A DNA stretch of 64,000 bases from Pleomorphomonas koreensis DSM 23070 (GCF_000425185.1 NZ_AULH01000008.1:186001-250000); one strand, 5' to 3'; shown: positions 1 to 8,907, counted from the stretch's first letter. Numbers and translations: made by a program. The notes: a model not told the origin generated them from the sequence alone.

Positions 1-481
1 CGATCTGCACCACGCCGACGACGCGCCCGTCCGGCCGCTCGATGACCAGGCCGTTGCGCTCGTTGTCCTCGCTGGCCTTGTCGAGTTCGGCATTGAGGAA
101 CTTGCCGGCCTTGTAGGCGATGCGCGCCACGCGGCCGGTGACCGGCGCCCGGTTCACGTGCACGTCGAACACGTTCATGAACACGCAGATCCTGAGCAGC
201 GGCTCCGGCCCGAGGCCCAGTTCGCGCGGCGGCACGGCGAGACCGACCGCCGAGACGCGGCCGTCGGCCGGCGACACGACCAGCGAGTTCGACACCGGCG
301 TCACCCGCACGGGATCGCGGAAGAACAGCGCGCACCATATGGTCAGCGCGAGGCCGATCCAGAACAGCGGCTCGAACAGCCAGCCGAGGATGACGGTGGC
401 CGCCAGGAAGGCGAGGATGAACTTGTGCCCTTCCGGATGGATCGGCGGCACGGCGTTCCGGATCGAGTTCAGAACCGACAT
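1..481 (-). CDS. psd: Phosphatidylserine decarboxylase, 3' part cut off by the window edge
   Basis: Reads from an ATG at 481 leftwards for 160 codons and runs off the window. After a short N-terminus ([18 protein letters not shown]) there is a hydrophobic stretch at about residues 20-50, then the conserved PSD core: [15 protein letters not shown], and the family hallmark [12 protein letters not shown]. This is the short, soluble-core bacterial type found in alphaproteobacteria. Members decarboxylate phosphatidylserine to phosphatidylethanolamine at the inner membrane, using a pyruvoyl group made by self-cleavage at a Gly-Ser near the C-terminus. That cleavage site lies outside the window, so activity cannot be judged here. 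The gene follows ribN on the same strand after about 160 bp, so a shared transcript is possible but not shown. Confidence 0.93.
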   Translation of the reverse strand, partial: MSVLNSIRNAVPPIHPEGHKFILAFLAATVILGWLFEPLFWIGLALTIWCALFFRDPVRVTPVSNSLVVSPADGRVSAVGLAVPPRELGLGPEPLLRICVFMNVFDVHVNRAPVTGRVARIAYKAGKFLNAELDKASEDNERNGLVIERPDGRVVGVVQI

Positions 482-644
482 GGGATTTCGTCCGTGAAAC
501 GGCGGGCAAGCCCGCTGAGAGAAACGGACTTTTCGCACGAATGACCGGCACATGCAAAGCCGCTTGCCGCCGCCTGCCTGTTGTTCACACCGCTTTCGAT
601 CAAAAATGGCCGGCGGGCCGGCCGCCCGCCGGCCGGACCTCCGG

Positions 645-1577
645 TCAGGCCGGAACCGGCCCGCTTTCGACCGGCTTCACCGCCTCGGTGCGCAGGAGAT
701 AGAGCGAGGCGCCGATGATCAGCACGGCGCCGATCCAGAGGTAACCGCTTGGCGCATAGGCGAACACCAGCCAGCCGGCCAGCGTGTTGAGCGGCAGGCG
801 GACGTTGTCGAAGGTCTGGAGATAGGAGGCGTCGGCGCGCGCATAGGCGAGCGTCAGCAGATACTGCGCCGCGGCGGTCAGCGCGGCGAGCGCCAGCACC
901 ACCCACAGCACCGTGCCGCCCGGCAGCGCGAAGGCGGCGCCGAAGTCGAAACCGGTGGAGGTCAGCAGGAAGGCGGCGTTGATCGGCGTGAGCAGCGCCA
1001 GCAGGTAGACGGTGACCGATTCCGGCCGCTCGACGGCGGCGAGCTGCTTGGTCATCACCGACGATCCCGCCCACATCGCCGCCGCGCCGAGCGGCAACAG
1101 GCTGTAGACGCTGAAGCTGTCCGACCACGGCGCCAGGATCAGCATGCCGCCGGCAAAGCCAACCACGGCGGCCAGCGCCCGATGCGGGCCGATGCGCTCG
1201 CCGAGCATCAGGCGCGCCGCGATGATCACCATGAACGGCGAGGTCATGTCGATCGCCACCACCTGGGCGATCGGCACGCCGGCCGCCAGCGCGCCGACGA
1301 AGAACTGCACGCCGAGCGTGGCAAAGATCACGCGGACGATGTGAGCCACCGGATGCGCCGTGCGGAAGGCGCCGGCCCCGAGCTTGATCAGGCTCGGCAG
1401 GAAGAAGATCAGCGACAGCCCGTATTGCCAGAAGACGAGGGCCTGCGAGGAGTAGTGATAGGTGCCGGTCACCCACTGGGTGAGCACGTTGATGGCGGCG
1501 AAGACGACGCCGGCGGACACCATGTAGGTCGCCCCGAGCACGGGGAACGACCGGGTCTTGTTCGGGCTCTGATTCAA
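645..1577 (-). CDS. ribN: RibN-type riboflavin importer (EamA/DMT superfamily)
   Basis: A 310-residue, very hydrophobic protein with about ten predicted membrane helices and the two-repeat layout of EamA/DMT transporters. The family alone does not tell the substrate. The clue is the FMN riboswitch on the same strand just upstream (1683-1829), which in alphaproteobacteria is a known arrangement for the riboflavin importer RibN. The start is a TTG at 1577, preceded by a GAGG about 8 nt upstream. No in-frame ATG gives a full first helix. Expected role: uptake of riboflavin across the inner membrane, switched off when FMN is plentiful. Membership of the DMT family is clear; the substrate is inferred from the riboswitch. 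Confidence 0.85.
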   Translation of the reverse strand: MNQSPNKTRSFPVLGATYMVSAGVVFAAINVLTQWVTGTYHYSSQALVFWQYGLSLIFFLPSLIKLGAGAFRTAHPVAHIVRVIFATLGVQFFVGALAAGVPIAQVVAIDMTSPFMVIIAARLMLGERIGPHRALAAVVGFAGGMLILAPWSDSFSVYSLLPLGAAAMWAGSSVMTKQLAAVERPESVTVYLLALLTPINAAFLLTSTGFDFGAAFALPGGTVLWVVLALAALTAAAQYLLTLAYARADASYLQTFDNVRLPLNTLAGWLVFAYAPSGYLWIGAVLIIGASLYLLRTEAVKPVESGPVPA

Positions 1578-1682
1578 GGTTCGGATCCTCTAGACAAGGA
1601 ACGACGCGGAATCAGGGCGATGGGTCATGGCGACAATCGGTCGCGATCGGCTGCTGCCGGCCGCGAACGGGATTTTCAGCAC

Positions 1683-1829
1683 ACCCTTCTCTTTCATCCG
1701 GACTGTACCGTCGGCTCCGGAATCCAACCGGATCTGCTGACCTCCGGCCGTTAAGCCGGAGCGCTCGCGGGCTAGGCGGCGCGCCGCCATTACCGCCGGT
1801 GGGGAATTGCACCCCGCCCCGAGAATGGT
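1683..1829 (-). promoter_or_regulatory. FMN riboswitch (RFN element) upstream of ribN
   Basis: Read on the minus strand, the segment holds all the conserved blocks of the RFN element in order: GGGGCGGGGTGCAATTCCCC followed by ACCGGCGGT, a variable GC-rich arm, GGTCAGCAGATCCGGT, ATTCCGGAGCCGACGGT and AGTCCGGATGAAAGAGA. The closing helix P1 pairs ACCATTCTC (1821-1829) with GAGAAGGGT (1683-1691). About 105 nt separate it from the TTG of ribN. Between them lies a GC-rich hairpin-forming stretch (about 1635-1675) that could be the expression platform; there is no clear T-run, so control of translation or by Rho is as likely as intrinsic termination. Confidence 0.96.
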
Positions 1830-1893
1830 TGCCGGCATGGGGAACCCCACTCCGACGGAGCGACTTTAGTCCGGGAAGCCTCCGAAATCAAAG

Positions 1894-3402
1894 GTGACAC
1901 AGCGTTTCCGCGCGCATGACAGTCATGTTCTCCGACATGTGATCGCCGCCCCCTCGACCCTTGGTCGCGCTTCCGCCATAAACCGGACCAAATACGAGAC
2001 CGTCATGCTCATTCCGCTCATCGTCGCCTGCGCTCTCTTCATGGAAAATCTCGACAGCTCGGTGGTCGCGACTTCGTTGCCGCAGATCGCTCGCGACCTC
2101 GCCGTCGACCCCATCTCCCTGAAGCTCGCCTTCACCAGCTACCTGATCTCGGTCGCCGTGTTCCTGCCGATCTCCGGCTGGATGGCCGACCGCTTCGGCG
2201 CCCGCACCATTTTCCGCCTGGCCATCCTGGTGTTCGTCACCGGCTCGGTATTCTGCGGCCTGTCGTCGTCGCTGGAGGGCTTCGTCGCCGCCCGCATCGT
2301 CCAGGGCGCCGGCGGCGCCATGATGGTGCCGGTCGGCCGGCTGGTGATGCTGCGCTCGGTGCCGAAGTCCGACTATCTGCGCGCCATGAGCTGGCTGACG
2401 GTGCCGGCGATGATCGGCCCCGTGCTCGGGCCGCCGCTCGGCGGCTTCATCACCACCTATTTCGAGTGGCGCTGGATCTTCTGGATCAACATCCCGATCA
2501 GCGTCGTCGGCCTCGTGCTGGTCAGCGTATTCATCAAGAACTACAAGGAGGCGAACCTGCCGCCGCTCGACACGCGCGGCTTCGTGCTGTCCGGCATCGG
2601 CCTCGCCGGCTTCGTGTTCGGCGTCGCGGCGAGCGGCATCGGCGTGCTACCGTCCTCACTCGACATCGTGCTGATCGTCGGCGGCGGCGCGGCGCTCGTC
2701 GCCTACGCCCGCCACGCCCGCCGGACGCCGGAGCCGCTGATGGACCTCAGCCTGTTCCGCCTGCCGACCTTCCGCGTGTCGGTGCTCGGCGGCCTGTTGT
2801 TCCGCATCGGCGTCGGCGCCATCCCCTTCCTGCTGCCGCTGCTCCTCCAGCTCGGCTTCGGCATGACGCCCTTCGAGAGCGGCATGCTCACCTTCGCCAC
2901 CGCCGCCGGCGCGGTGCTGATGAAGTTCACGGCACCGCGCATCGTCCGCGCCTGGGGCTTCCGCATGGTGCTGATGGTCAACACGCTGTTCACCACCGCC
3001 TTCCTCATCGCCATCATCTCCTTCAGCAAGACGACGCCGCATGCCGTCATCTTCGGCGTGCTGCTGGTCGGCGGCTTCTTCCGCTCGCTGCAATTCACGG
3101 CGCTGAACGGTCTCGCCTTCGCCGAGGTCGACAGCCGCCGCATGAGCCATGCCACGTCGATCTCCTCGGTGGGCCAGCAGATCTCGGCGGCGCTCGGCGT
3201 GGCGATCGGCGCCGCCGTGCTGGAGATCACCCGCTCGATGCGCGGCGACATGGCCGTGCTGCCGGGCGACTTCATCCCGGCCTTCCTGGTGCTGGCGGTG
3301 ATCGGCCTTCTCTGCATCCCCATCTACGCCCGCATGGCGCCCGGCGCCGGCGCCGAGGTATCCGGCCATCGGGCGCGGGCGGCCGAGGAAGCGTCAATCT
3401 AG
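1894..3402 (+). CDS. MFS multidrug exporter, DHA2-like
   Basis: Up to 502 residues, mostly transmembrane helices, with the drug:H+ antiporter hallmarks: an acidic residue in the first helix (FMENLDSSVVATSLPQIA), motif A-like GWMADRFGART in the loop after helix 2, and a motif-C-like GPVLGPPLGG near residue 175. Length and spacing fit the 14-helix DHA2 group, which pumps lipophilic compounds out by proton exchange. The start is uncertain. The longest reading begins at a GTG (1894), but the first 37 residues are polar and unlike the family, so ATG at 2005 (MLIPLIVACALF) giving 465 residues is at least as likely. The stop overlaps the convergent yidD gene by 9 bp. Substrate unknown. Confidence 0.85.
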   Translation: MTQRFRAHDSHVLRHVIAAPSTLGRASAINRTKYETVMLIPLIVACALFMENLDSSVVATSLPQIARDLAVDPISLKLAFTSYLISVAVFLPISGWMADRFGARTIFRLAILVFVTGSVFCGLSSSLEGFVAARIVQGAGGAMMVPVGRLVMLRSVPKSDYLRAMSWLTVPAMIGPVLGPPLGGFITTYFEWRWIFWINIPISVVGLVLVSVFIKNYKEANLPPLDTRGFVLSGIGLAGFVFGVAASGIGVLPSSLDIVLIVGGGAALVAYARHARRTPEPLMDLSLFRLPTFRVSVLGGLLFRIGVGAIPFLLPLLLQLGFGMTPFESGMLTFATAAGAVLMKFTAPRIVRAWGFRMVLMVNTLFTTAFLIAIISFSKTTPHAVIFGVLLVGGFFRSLQFTALNGLAFAEVDSRRMSHATSISSVGQQISAALGVAIGAAVLEITRSMRGDMAVLPGDFIPAFLVLAVIGLLCIPIYARMAPGAGAEVSGHRARAAEEASI

Positions 3403-3750
3403 CCGCGTGGCGGGATCGATGTGGGCGCCGGTCCAGCGCGCCGCCGCCCACGGCCGCCACCAGCGATAGGCGGGATCGAGCGTCTCGGGGATCGGATCGA
3501 AGCCCGACGAGCCCCAGGGGTTGCAGCGCAGGATGCGGGCGAGCCCCATCCAGCCGCCGGCCCACAGACCATAGCGGCCGATCGCCTCGTCGGTGTAGCT
3601 CGAACAGGTTGGAAGATGCCGGCATTGCCGCCCCATCAGCGGCGACAGGACCAGCTGATAGGCGCGGATCAGCGCCCCGCCGACAAGGCGGCCCGGCGTC
3701 TTCCGCCGTGGCGCGTCGGAGCGTTCGGAATGGGCGTGGTGTCCGCACAT
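3394..3750 (-). CDS. yidD: Membrane protein insertion efficiency factor YidD
   Basis: A 118-residue protein with the YidD core: RAYQLVLSPLMGRQCRHLPTC, then SSYTDEAIGRYG, and the C-terminal ILRCNPWGSSGFDPIP. The three conserved cysteines (in QCRHLPTC and LRCNPW) are present. YidD is a small peripheral inner-membrane protein thought to assist YidC-dependent insertion of membrane proteins. Here it is not next to rnpA/yidC, but follows the SufU-like gene by 3 bp on the same strand; that pairing is common in Hyphomicrobiales. The N-terminal 20 residues are basic and His-rich. The first ATG at 3750 gives the usual length. Confidence 0.93.
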   Translation of the reverse strand: MCGHHAHSERSDAPRRKTPGRLVGGALIRAYQLVLSPLMGRQCRHLPTCSSYTDEAIGRYGLWAGGWMGLARILRCNPWGSSGFDPIPETLDPAYRWWRPWAAARWTGAHIDPATRLD

Positions 3751-3753
3751 GGC

Positions 3754-4194
3754 CTACCCCCTGCCAGCCCGCGCCGCGACGGCGTCGAGGCAAGCGACCA
3801 CCGCCTCGAACACCAGCATGGTCGAGGCGTGGCGTGCCTTGAAATCGCGCACCGGTTCGAGATGGCGCAGATCGCCGAAGCGGCCGGCGGGCGGCGGAGC
3901 GCCCTCCTCCAGCATGGCGCGCATCTCGTCGCGCACTTGCCTGAGTTCGGCCGCCGTGGCGCCGACCACCTCGTTGGCCATCACCGCCGCCGCCGCCTGC
4001 CCCAGCGCGCAGGCCTTCACCTCGTGGGCGTAGTCGGCGACGACGTCGCCGTCCATCCCGATGTCGACGGTGATGGTCGAACCGCAGAGCGGCGCCCGCC
4101 GCGTTGCCGTGGCGTCCGGCGCCTCAAGCCGGCCGAGGCGACCGATGTTGCCGGCGAGATCGAGGATGCGGGCGCTGTAGACCTCGTCGAGCAT
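3754..4194 (-). CDS. Iron-sulfur cluster assembly scaffold, IscU/SufU-like
   Basis: 146 residues starting at ATG 4194, which has GAAGG 7 nt upstream; a longer reading to 4302 has no support. The NifU-N/IscU fold is recognisable from MLDEVYSARILDLAGNIG, and three cysteines sit at residues 37 (PLCGST), 62 (KACALGQA) and 135 (VVACLDA), the same spacing pattern as the cluster-binding cysteines of IscU. Such proteins hold a nascent [2Fe-2S] cluster before it is passed to target enzymes. The gene is divergent from folE, leaving about 140 bp for both promoters. The next gene downstream is yidD. Whether it works as a true scaffold or a specialised relative in this genome is not decided by sequence alone. 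Confidence 0.85.
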   Translation of the reverse strand: MLDEVYSARILDLAGNIGRLGRLEAPDATATRRAPLCGSTITVDIGMDGDVVADYAHEVKACALGQAAAAVMANEVVGATAAELRQVRDEMRAMLEEGAPPPAGRFGDLRHLEPVRDFKARHASTMLVFEAVVACLDAVAARAGRG

Positions 4195-4334
4195 GCTGAC
4201 ACCTTCAGCGTGTGGCCGGGCATATTGTCGCGGGCAGCGGCCAACCACCTTTGAACTCCGGGGCATGGCGCGTATATAGGCCAGAGACGGCCCCGCCGCC
4301 AAGCGCGGCCGGACGCATCGAGCAAGGATCGAGC

Positions 4335-4949
4335 ATGGACGATGCCATCTTCACCGCCAGCGCCTGCAAGGGCCGCCGCCCCAGCCGCGAGGAAGCCGAG
4401 GCCGCCGTCCGCACGCTGATCGCCTATGCCGGCGAGGATCCCGACCGCGAGGGCCTGCGCGACACGCCGCGCCGGGTGGTCAAGGCCTATGCCGAGCTGT
4501 TCTCCGGCTACGGCCAGAGCGACGAGGACGTGCTCGACCGCATCTTCACCGAAGTGGCCGGCTACGAGGAGCTGATCCTCGTCCGCGACATCCCCTTCTA
4601 TTCCCATTGCGAGCACCACATGGTGCCGTTCATCGGCAAGGCGCACATCGCCTATTATCCGACCACCGGCGTCGTCGGCCTGTCCAAGCTCGCGCGCATC
4701 GTCGAGACCTACGCCCGCCGCCTGCAGACGCAGGAGACCATGACCGCCCAGGTCAGCAACGCCATCGACAAGGTGCTGAAGCCGCGCGGCGGCGCCGTGC
4801 TGATCGAGGCCGAGCACCTCTGCATGACCATGCGCGGCGTGCAGAAGCCGGGCGCCTCCACGGTCACCGCCCGCTTCACCGGCTGCTTCAAGACCGACCC
4901 GACCGAGCAGGCCCGCTTCATGATGATGGTGCGCGGGGAGCACAGGTGA
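4335..4949 (+). CDS. folE: GTP cyclohydrolase I
   Basis: 204 residues from ATG 4335, with AAGGA upstream. It converts GTP to 7,8-dihydroneopterin triphosphate, the first step of folate and tetrahydrobiopterin synthesis. The zinc ligands are visible as Cys92 and His95 in [10 protein letters not shown] and Cys163 in [10 protein letters not shown]. The [20 protein letters not shown] segment forms the conserved helix at the oligomer interface. Length is normal for the type IA, zinc-dependent enzyme. It is followed after 7 bp by hisI; the two are probably co-transcribed, a common pairing in this order. Confidence 0.97.
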   Translation: MDDAIFTASACKGRRPSREEAEAAVRTLIAYAGEDPDREGLRDTPRRVVKAYAELFSGYGQSDEDVLDRIFTEVAGYEELILVRDIPFYSHCEHHMVPFIGKAHIAYYPTTGVVGLSKLARIVETYARRLQTQETMTAQVSNAIDKVLKPRGGAVLIEAEHLCMTMRGVQKPGASTVTARFTGCFKTDPTEQARFMMMVRGEHR

Positions 4950-4956
4950 ACCCGAC

Positions 4957-5427
4957 ATGACCGAGACGAAACCGTTCCCGCCCCCCGGCGACAAGGCGGC
5001 GCTGGAAGCGGGCAGCGTGCTGACGCCCCGCTTCGGGCCGGACGGCACCATTGTCTGCGTCACCGTCGACGCCGACAGCGGCGCCGTGCTGATGCTCGCC
5101 TACATGAACGCCGAGAGCCTGGCGCTGACCATCGAGACCGGCGAGGGCTGGTACTGGAGCCGGTCGCGCGGCGAACTCTGGCACAAGGGCGCCACCTCCG
5201 GCAACGTCCAGAAAGTGGTGGAGCTTCTCACCGACTGCGACCAGGACGCCCTATTGCTGCGCGTCCGCGTCACCGGCGCCGGTGCTACCTGCCACACCGG
5301 TCATGTGTCCTGCTTCTATCGGGCGGTGCCGCTCGGCCAGACGGCGAAGGATGGCCCGGTGCGGCTCGAACACGTCGGCGGCGAACGCCGCTTCGACCCC
5401 GAGGCGGTCTACGGCCACAACCACTGA
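4957..5427 (+). CDS. hisI: Phosphoribosyl-AMP cyclohydrolase
   Basis: 156 residues. It opens the adenine ring of phosphoribosyl-AMP in step three of histidine synthesis. Conserved residues are present: the metal site [10 protein letters not shown] (residues 92-101, Cys94), and [14 protein letters not shown] (Cys112 and Cys119, zinc ligands with Cys94), plus [14 protein letters not shown] at about 70-83. The protein is the stand-alone form, not fused to HisE. An acidic C-terminal tail of about 30 residues follows the catalytic core. It starts 7 bp after folE, so both are probably on one transcript. Confidence 0.96.
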   Translation: MTETKPFPPPGDKAALEAGSVLTPRFGPDGTIVCVTVDADSGAVLMLAYMNAESLALTIETGEGWYWSRSRGELWHKGATSGNVQKVVELLTDCDQDALLLRVRVTGAGATCHTGHVSCFYRAVPLGQTAKDGPVRLEHVGGERRFDPEAVYGHNH

Positions 5428-5517
5428 CCGTCGTCGTGCCGCCGCAATCTTCCGCGATTGACGGCGGCCAAGCGCATCCCGATAGTCGCGCCGCCGCCGC
5501 TTGCCGCAACGGGTAAC

Positions 5518-5907
5518 ATGATCCGCCGGGTCCTCGTCCTCTTCGCGTTTCTCACGCTGGCCCTGGTGTCGGCGGCGAGCGCGCACGAGCACGGCGGCCA
5601 CGCCATGCCGGCCGCCACCGGTCCGACTATGCCGGCCGCCCTGCCCGACGCGATGCCCATCCTCGATCATGCGGCCGCGCAGCTCAACGCCGCCGCCGAC
5701 GCGGCCGCCTGCATCGAGGGCGCCGACATCTGCCATGATCGCGGCAAGCCCGCCGCCTGCACCTGCCCGGCCGCTTGTGCCGGCCTGTTCGACGTCGTCG
5801 TCGCCGCGCCGTCGATGCCGGCCGTGGCCATGGCCTTGCCGCCCTGCGGCGTCCGCCGCCTGCTTCCTCTCGCCGCGCCGCCGCCGACGCCGCCGCCCCG
5901 CGCCTGA
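5518..5907 (+). CDS. Small secreted Cys/His-rich protein, CopL-like leader candidate
   Basis: I do not recognise a family with certainty. The 129-residue product has a clear signal peptide (MIRRVLVLFAFLTLALVSAASA), then HEHGGHAMP, a region with six cysteines (65, 72, 81, 83, 87, 110; including CTCPAAC), and a proline-rich end (PPPTPPPRA). Signal peptide, His/Met/Cys cluster and Pro-rich tail resemble the short leader-like proteins such as CopL that precede copper genes. The following gene, 88 bp on, encodes a membrane protein ending in AAMPGMAH. A role in sensing or holding metal is inference. The start is ATG 5518, which places the signal peptide at the N-terminus; the reading extends to 5458 without support. 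Confidence 0.6.
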   Translation: MIRRVLVLFAFLTLALVSAASAHEHGGHAMPAATGPTMPAALPDAMPILDHAAAQLNAAADAAACIEGADICHDRGKPAACTCPAACAGLFDVVVAAPSMPAVAMALPPCGVRRLLPLAAPPPTPPPRA

Positions 5908-5994
5908 TCGTCTTCCGACCCGATCCCTAGCAAATGGACCATCCGCCGAACGCGAGCCCGTGCGCCGCGTCCTTCGGCACGGAGACAGACGATC

Positions 5995-6498
5995 ATGCCC
6001 ATGACCCACTACATGGAACTGCTGGCCACCAACCAGCCGTGGAACCTCATCCTGTTCATGGCGGTGCCGGTGATTCTGGCCGAGACCATCGCCATCGCCG
6101 AGCTTTACCTGCTCTACACGCGCAAGCTCGACGGCGCGGTGCGGCAGTTGAGCCGCGTCGCCGGCTCGATCGCCGGCGTCTACTTCCTCGGCGTCTTCCT
6201 GTATCTGTTCTTCACCGCCGTGGTACCGCTGACCAGCGGCGGCGGCTGGCGCGGCGCCGCCGACGTCATCGCCGTCGGCTTCTACCTCGCCGGCGTCATT
6301 CCGCTCGGCGGCATCGCGCTGATCGATCTCGGACTGATCCTGAAGGGCCGCAGCGTCGAGGCCAGGCTCGGCGTACACGCCGGCTTCGTCGCGCTGTTCC
6401 TGATCGTCGCCCACGTGGCGATGATCTTCGGCATGCTCGACCCGACGCTGTTCACCGGCGCCGAGCCGATGGCGGCGATGCCCGGCATGGCCCATTGA
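5995..6498 (+). CDS. DUF6803 family integral membrane protein
   Basis: 167 residues with four predicted membrane helices (about 20-42, 57-80, 93-112, 122-142). The N-terminal MTHYMELLATNQPWNLILFM and AETIAIAELYLLYTRKL segments match my memory of the DUF6803 family; no biochemical role is known to me. The C-terminus is Met/His-rich (AAMPGMAH), facing the outside if the N-terminus does, which could bind copper. The start at 5995 has GGAG about 10 nt upstream; ATG at 6001 is an alternative. It probably forms a pair with the upstream secreted Cys/His-rich protein. Confidence 0.75.
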   Translation: MPMTHYMELLATNQPWNLILFMAVPVILAETIAIAELYLLYTRKLDGAVRQLSRVAGSIAGVYFLGVFLYLFFTAVVPLTSGGGWRGAADVIAVGFYLAGVIPLGGIALIDLGLILKGRSVEARLGVHAGFVALFLIVAHVAMIFGMLDPTLFTGAEPMAAMPGMAH

Positions 6499-6505
6499 CA
6501 ACGGC

Positions 6506-6544
6506 GGCGCCGGCGGCGGGCACCCCCATTCGCCCGCCGGCGCC
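6506..6544. terminator. GC-rich hairpin between convergent genes
   Basis: GGCGCCGGC...GCGGGC pairs with GCCCGCCGGCGCC across a 10-nt loop, leaving a small bulge on the left arm. It lies between the stop of the DUF6803 gene and the convergent PilZ gene. There is no T-run on either side, so if it ends transcription it probably needs Rho or acts only as an RNA-protecting hairpin. Confidence 0.4.
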
Positions 6545-6564
6545 CCGATCCGGCCCGCAGGCCG

Positions 6565-6912
6565 TCAGACGGTCAGGTTGTGGCTTTCCTCGCCGAAACT
6601 GAACTGGATGCCCGCCTCCTCGGCGCGCGCCCAGGCGACGATGCCGTCCAGCACCATCTTCTGCGAGGGGATGCGCACCACAACCGAATCGCCGGCCGCG
6701 AACAGATGGCCGATGGTGCGCACGCGGCAACCGTTGTGGCTGATATTCTCGACGACGCAGGCAATATCGCGCGGATCGTTCTGGACCATGGCTGGCCAGC
6801 GGCAGTTTATCCGCGAGGCTTGCCGCTGTTCACCGACCCTGACATTGGGATTGCGCAGGCGGGCGATCAGCTCCTCCATCTCCCGCTTCGTCAACTTGTG
6901 GCGTCTGTGCAC
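6565..6912 (-). CDS. PilZ-domain protein, probable c-di-GMP receptor
   Basis: 115 residues, essentially a single PilZ domain. Both c-di-GMP contact motifs are present: RxxxR at residues 30-34 (RQASR) and the (D/N)xSxxG box at 56-61 (NISHNG). The rest fits the PilZ beta barrel (SVVVRIPSQKMVLDGIVAWA). A short charged N-terminus (HRRHKLTKREMEELIARLR) may form a helix. Such single-domain proteins usually bind c-di-GMP and act on a partner protein; the partner is not suggested by neighbours. It is convergent with the DUF6803 gene and divergent from the DUF482 gene. Confidence 0.88.
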   Translation of the reverse strand: MHRRHKLTKREMEELIARLRNPNVRVGEQRQASRINCRWPAMVQNDPRDIACVVENISHNGCRVRTIGHLFAAGDSVVVRIPSQKMVLDGIVAWARAEEAGIQFSFGEESHNLTV

Positions 6913-7084
6913 GTCGGATATCCATTCTCAGTAACAATCCCAGATAGCGTACTTCACGTTAATCCTTGGTTTCGCCCGCCGGGGCTCCAGTGTTGATCCG
7001 GCGTGAAAATTCGCGATTTGCCTTGATGGTGACAGCCGGGCTATCCTCGTGAAAACCCGTATCCAGCCGCGAATCCACCGCAAC

Positions 7085-8296
7085 ATGCCCAAATCGCTGT
7101 CGCTCCGCACAATTGACAAGCTCGCCACCGTCGGCCGCGAGGACTGGGACCGCCTCGCCAACCCCGGCTGGCAGGTGGGGCCGCGCGGCATTCTTCACTG
7201 GACGGGAGAGGGCGAGCCCACCTCCTTCAATCCCTTCGTCAGCCACGACTTCCTGTCGGCCTGCGAGGATTCCGGCTGCGCCACGGCCGAGAGCGGCTGG
7301 CTGCCAAGCCATCTGCTGCTTGAGGACGAGGGGCGGCTCGTCGGCGCCGTGCCGGCCTATCTCAAGGGCCACTCCTACGGCGAATACGTGTTCGACCACG
7401 GCTGGGCCGACGCCTGGGAGCGGGCCGGCGGCCGCTACTATCCAAAGCTGCAATCGGCTGTCCCGTTCACGCCGGTCGCCGGCCCGCGCCTCCTCGCCGC
7501 CGATCCCGAAACGCGCCGGGCGCTGGCCCAGGGGCTGCGGCTGGTTGCCGACCGCTACGAGCTGTCGTCGGCGCACGTCACCTTCGCCGACGGGCAAGGC
7601 GCCGTCGCCCTGACCGCCGACGGCTGGCTGGAGCGGCTCGACCAGCAGTTCCAGTTCCGGAACGACGGCTACGCCAGCTACGACGACTTCCTCAGCCGGC
7701 TCGCCTCGCGCAAGCGCAAGGCACTGAAGCGCGAGCGGCGCGAGGCGCTTGCGGACGGCATCACCATCGAATGGGTCGGCGGCGCCGACCTCACCGAGGC
7801 GCATTGGGACGCCTTCTTCGCCTTCTACATGGACACCGGCAATCGCAAGTGGGGCACGCCCTATCTCAACCGCCGCTTCTTCTCGCTGATCTCCGAGCGG
7901 ATGGCCGACCGCATATTGCTGGTGATGGCGCGGCGAGCCGGCCGCTACATCGCCGGCGCGCTCAACCTCATTGGCTCCGACCGGATCTACGGCCGCAACT
8001 GGGGCGCCATCGAGGAGCACCCCTTCCTGCATTTCGAGGTCTGCTATCATCAGGCCATCGACTACGCCATCGCCCATCGCCTTGAGGTGGTGGAGGCCGG
8101 GGCGCAGGGCGAGCACAAGCTGTCCCGCGGCTACCTGCCGGAGACCACCCGTTCAGCCCACTTCATCGCCGATGCCGGCTTCCGTCGGGCGGTGGCCGAC
8201 TTCCTTGCCCGCGAGCGGCGCGCCGTGCTCCGCGCCGAGACGGAACTGGAGGGCCTCGGCCCGTTCCGGCGCGGCCCCTTGCAGGAACGGGATTGA
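7085..8296 (+). CDS. DUF482 / GNAT-fold acyltransferase (FemAB-like)
   Basis: About 403 residues from ATG 7085; a GTG at 7049 would add 12 polar residues. The protein matches the COG3146/DUF482 family, whose members fold as two GNAT-like lobes related to peptidyl transferases such as FemX. Recognisable blocks: FNPFVSHDFLSACEDSGCA, LLEDEGRLVGAVPAYLKGHS, YGEYVFDHGWADAWERAGG and the C-terminal GAQGEHKLSRGYLPETTRSAH. Function in the family is unproven; a role in modifying cell-envelope or peptide substrates is inferred from the fold. The gene is followed by the HIT gene after 55 bp on the same strand. Confidence 0.82.
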   Translation: MPKSLSLRTIDKLATVGREDWDRLANPGWQVGPRGILHWTGEGEPTSFNPFVSHDFLSACEDSGCATAESGWLPSHLLLEDEGRLVGAVPAYLKGHSYGEYVFDHGWADAWERAGGRYYPKLQSAVPFTPVAGPRLLAADPETRRALAQGLRLVADRYELSSAHVTFADGQGAVALTADGWLERLDQQFQFRNDGYASYDDFLSRLASRKRKALKRERREALADGITIEWVGGADLTEAHWDAFFAFYMDTGNRKWGTPYLNRRFFSLISERMADRILLVMARRAGRYIAGALNLIGSDRIYGRNWGAIEEHPFLHFEVCYHQAIDYAIAHRLEVVEAGAQGEHKLSRGYLPETTRSAHFIADAGFRRAVADFLARERRAVLRAETELEGLGPFRRGPLQERD

Positions 8297-8351
8297 CCGG
8301 CCGGAGCGGAAAGACCACCTTGCGGTTCAACACATTACCGAGGAGCGCGCG

Positions 8352-8777
8352 ATGACCGCCTATGACCCCGACAACATCTTCGCCAAGATCCTGCGTGGCG
8401 AGATTCCCGCCTACAAGGTCTACGAGGACGACGATGCCCTCGCCTTCATGGACGTCATGCCGCAGTCGGACGGCCATACGCTGATCCTGCCGAAGGTGCC
8501 CTCCCGCAACATCCTCGATGCCGACCCCGATGTCGTCGCCAAGGTCATCAAGGTGGTGCAGAAGGTGGCCAAGGCGGCGGTCAACGCTTTCGGCGCCGAC
8601 GGCGCCACCGTCATGCAGTTCAACGAGGCGCCGGCCGGCCAGACGGTGTTCCATCTGCATTTCCACGTGGTGCCGCGCTATCTCGGCGTGCCGCTCCGCC
8701 CGCACACCGGCAAGATGGCCGACGCGGCGCTGCTCTCCGGCCATGCCGACAAGCTCAAGGCGGCGCTCGCGACCTGA
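8352..8777 (+). CDS. HIT-family nucleotide hydrolase
   Basis: 141 residues with the histidine-triad motif at residues 101-105 (HLHFH), in the block QTVFHLHFHVVPRY, and the N-terminal NIFAKILRGEIPAYKVYEDDD typical of the Hint/HinT branch. These enzymes hydrolyse AMP-linked substrates through the middle histidine. The start at 8352 is fixed by GAGGAG a few bases upstream; the reading frame stays open far into the preceding gene but without meaning. Substrate in this organism unknown. Confidence 0.93.
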   Translation: MTAYDPDNIFAKILRGEIPAYKVYEDDDALAFMDVMPQSDGHTLILPKVPSRNILDADPDVVAKVIKVVQKVAKAAVNAFGADGATVMQFNEAPAGQTVFHLHFHVVPRYLGVPLRPHTGKMADAALLSGHADKLKAALAT

Positions 8778-8907
8778 GGATGGGGACGGCGGTTCGCCGC
8801 TCGCCCGGCCGAAGGCCCGCCGCCTTTTCCGCCAATCGCGCGGAACCCGACACCCATGCTAGAAGTAGACAAGGGACACGGAGCAAGTCAGCGGAGCGAG
8901 GCAAGCG

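Noticed and set aside
1590-1850. Small minus-strand frame starting MGFPMPATILG
   Set aside because: It coincides with the conserved sequence of the FMN riboswitch, so the conservation is of RNA, not protein.
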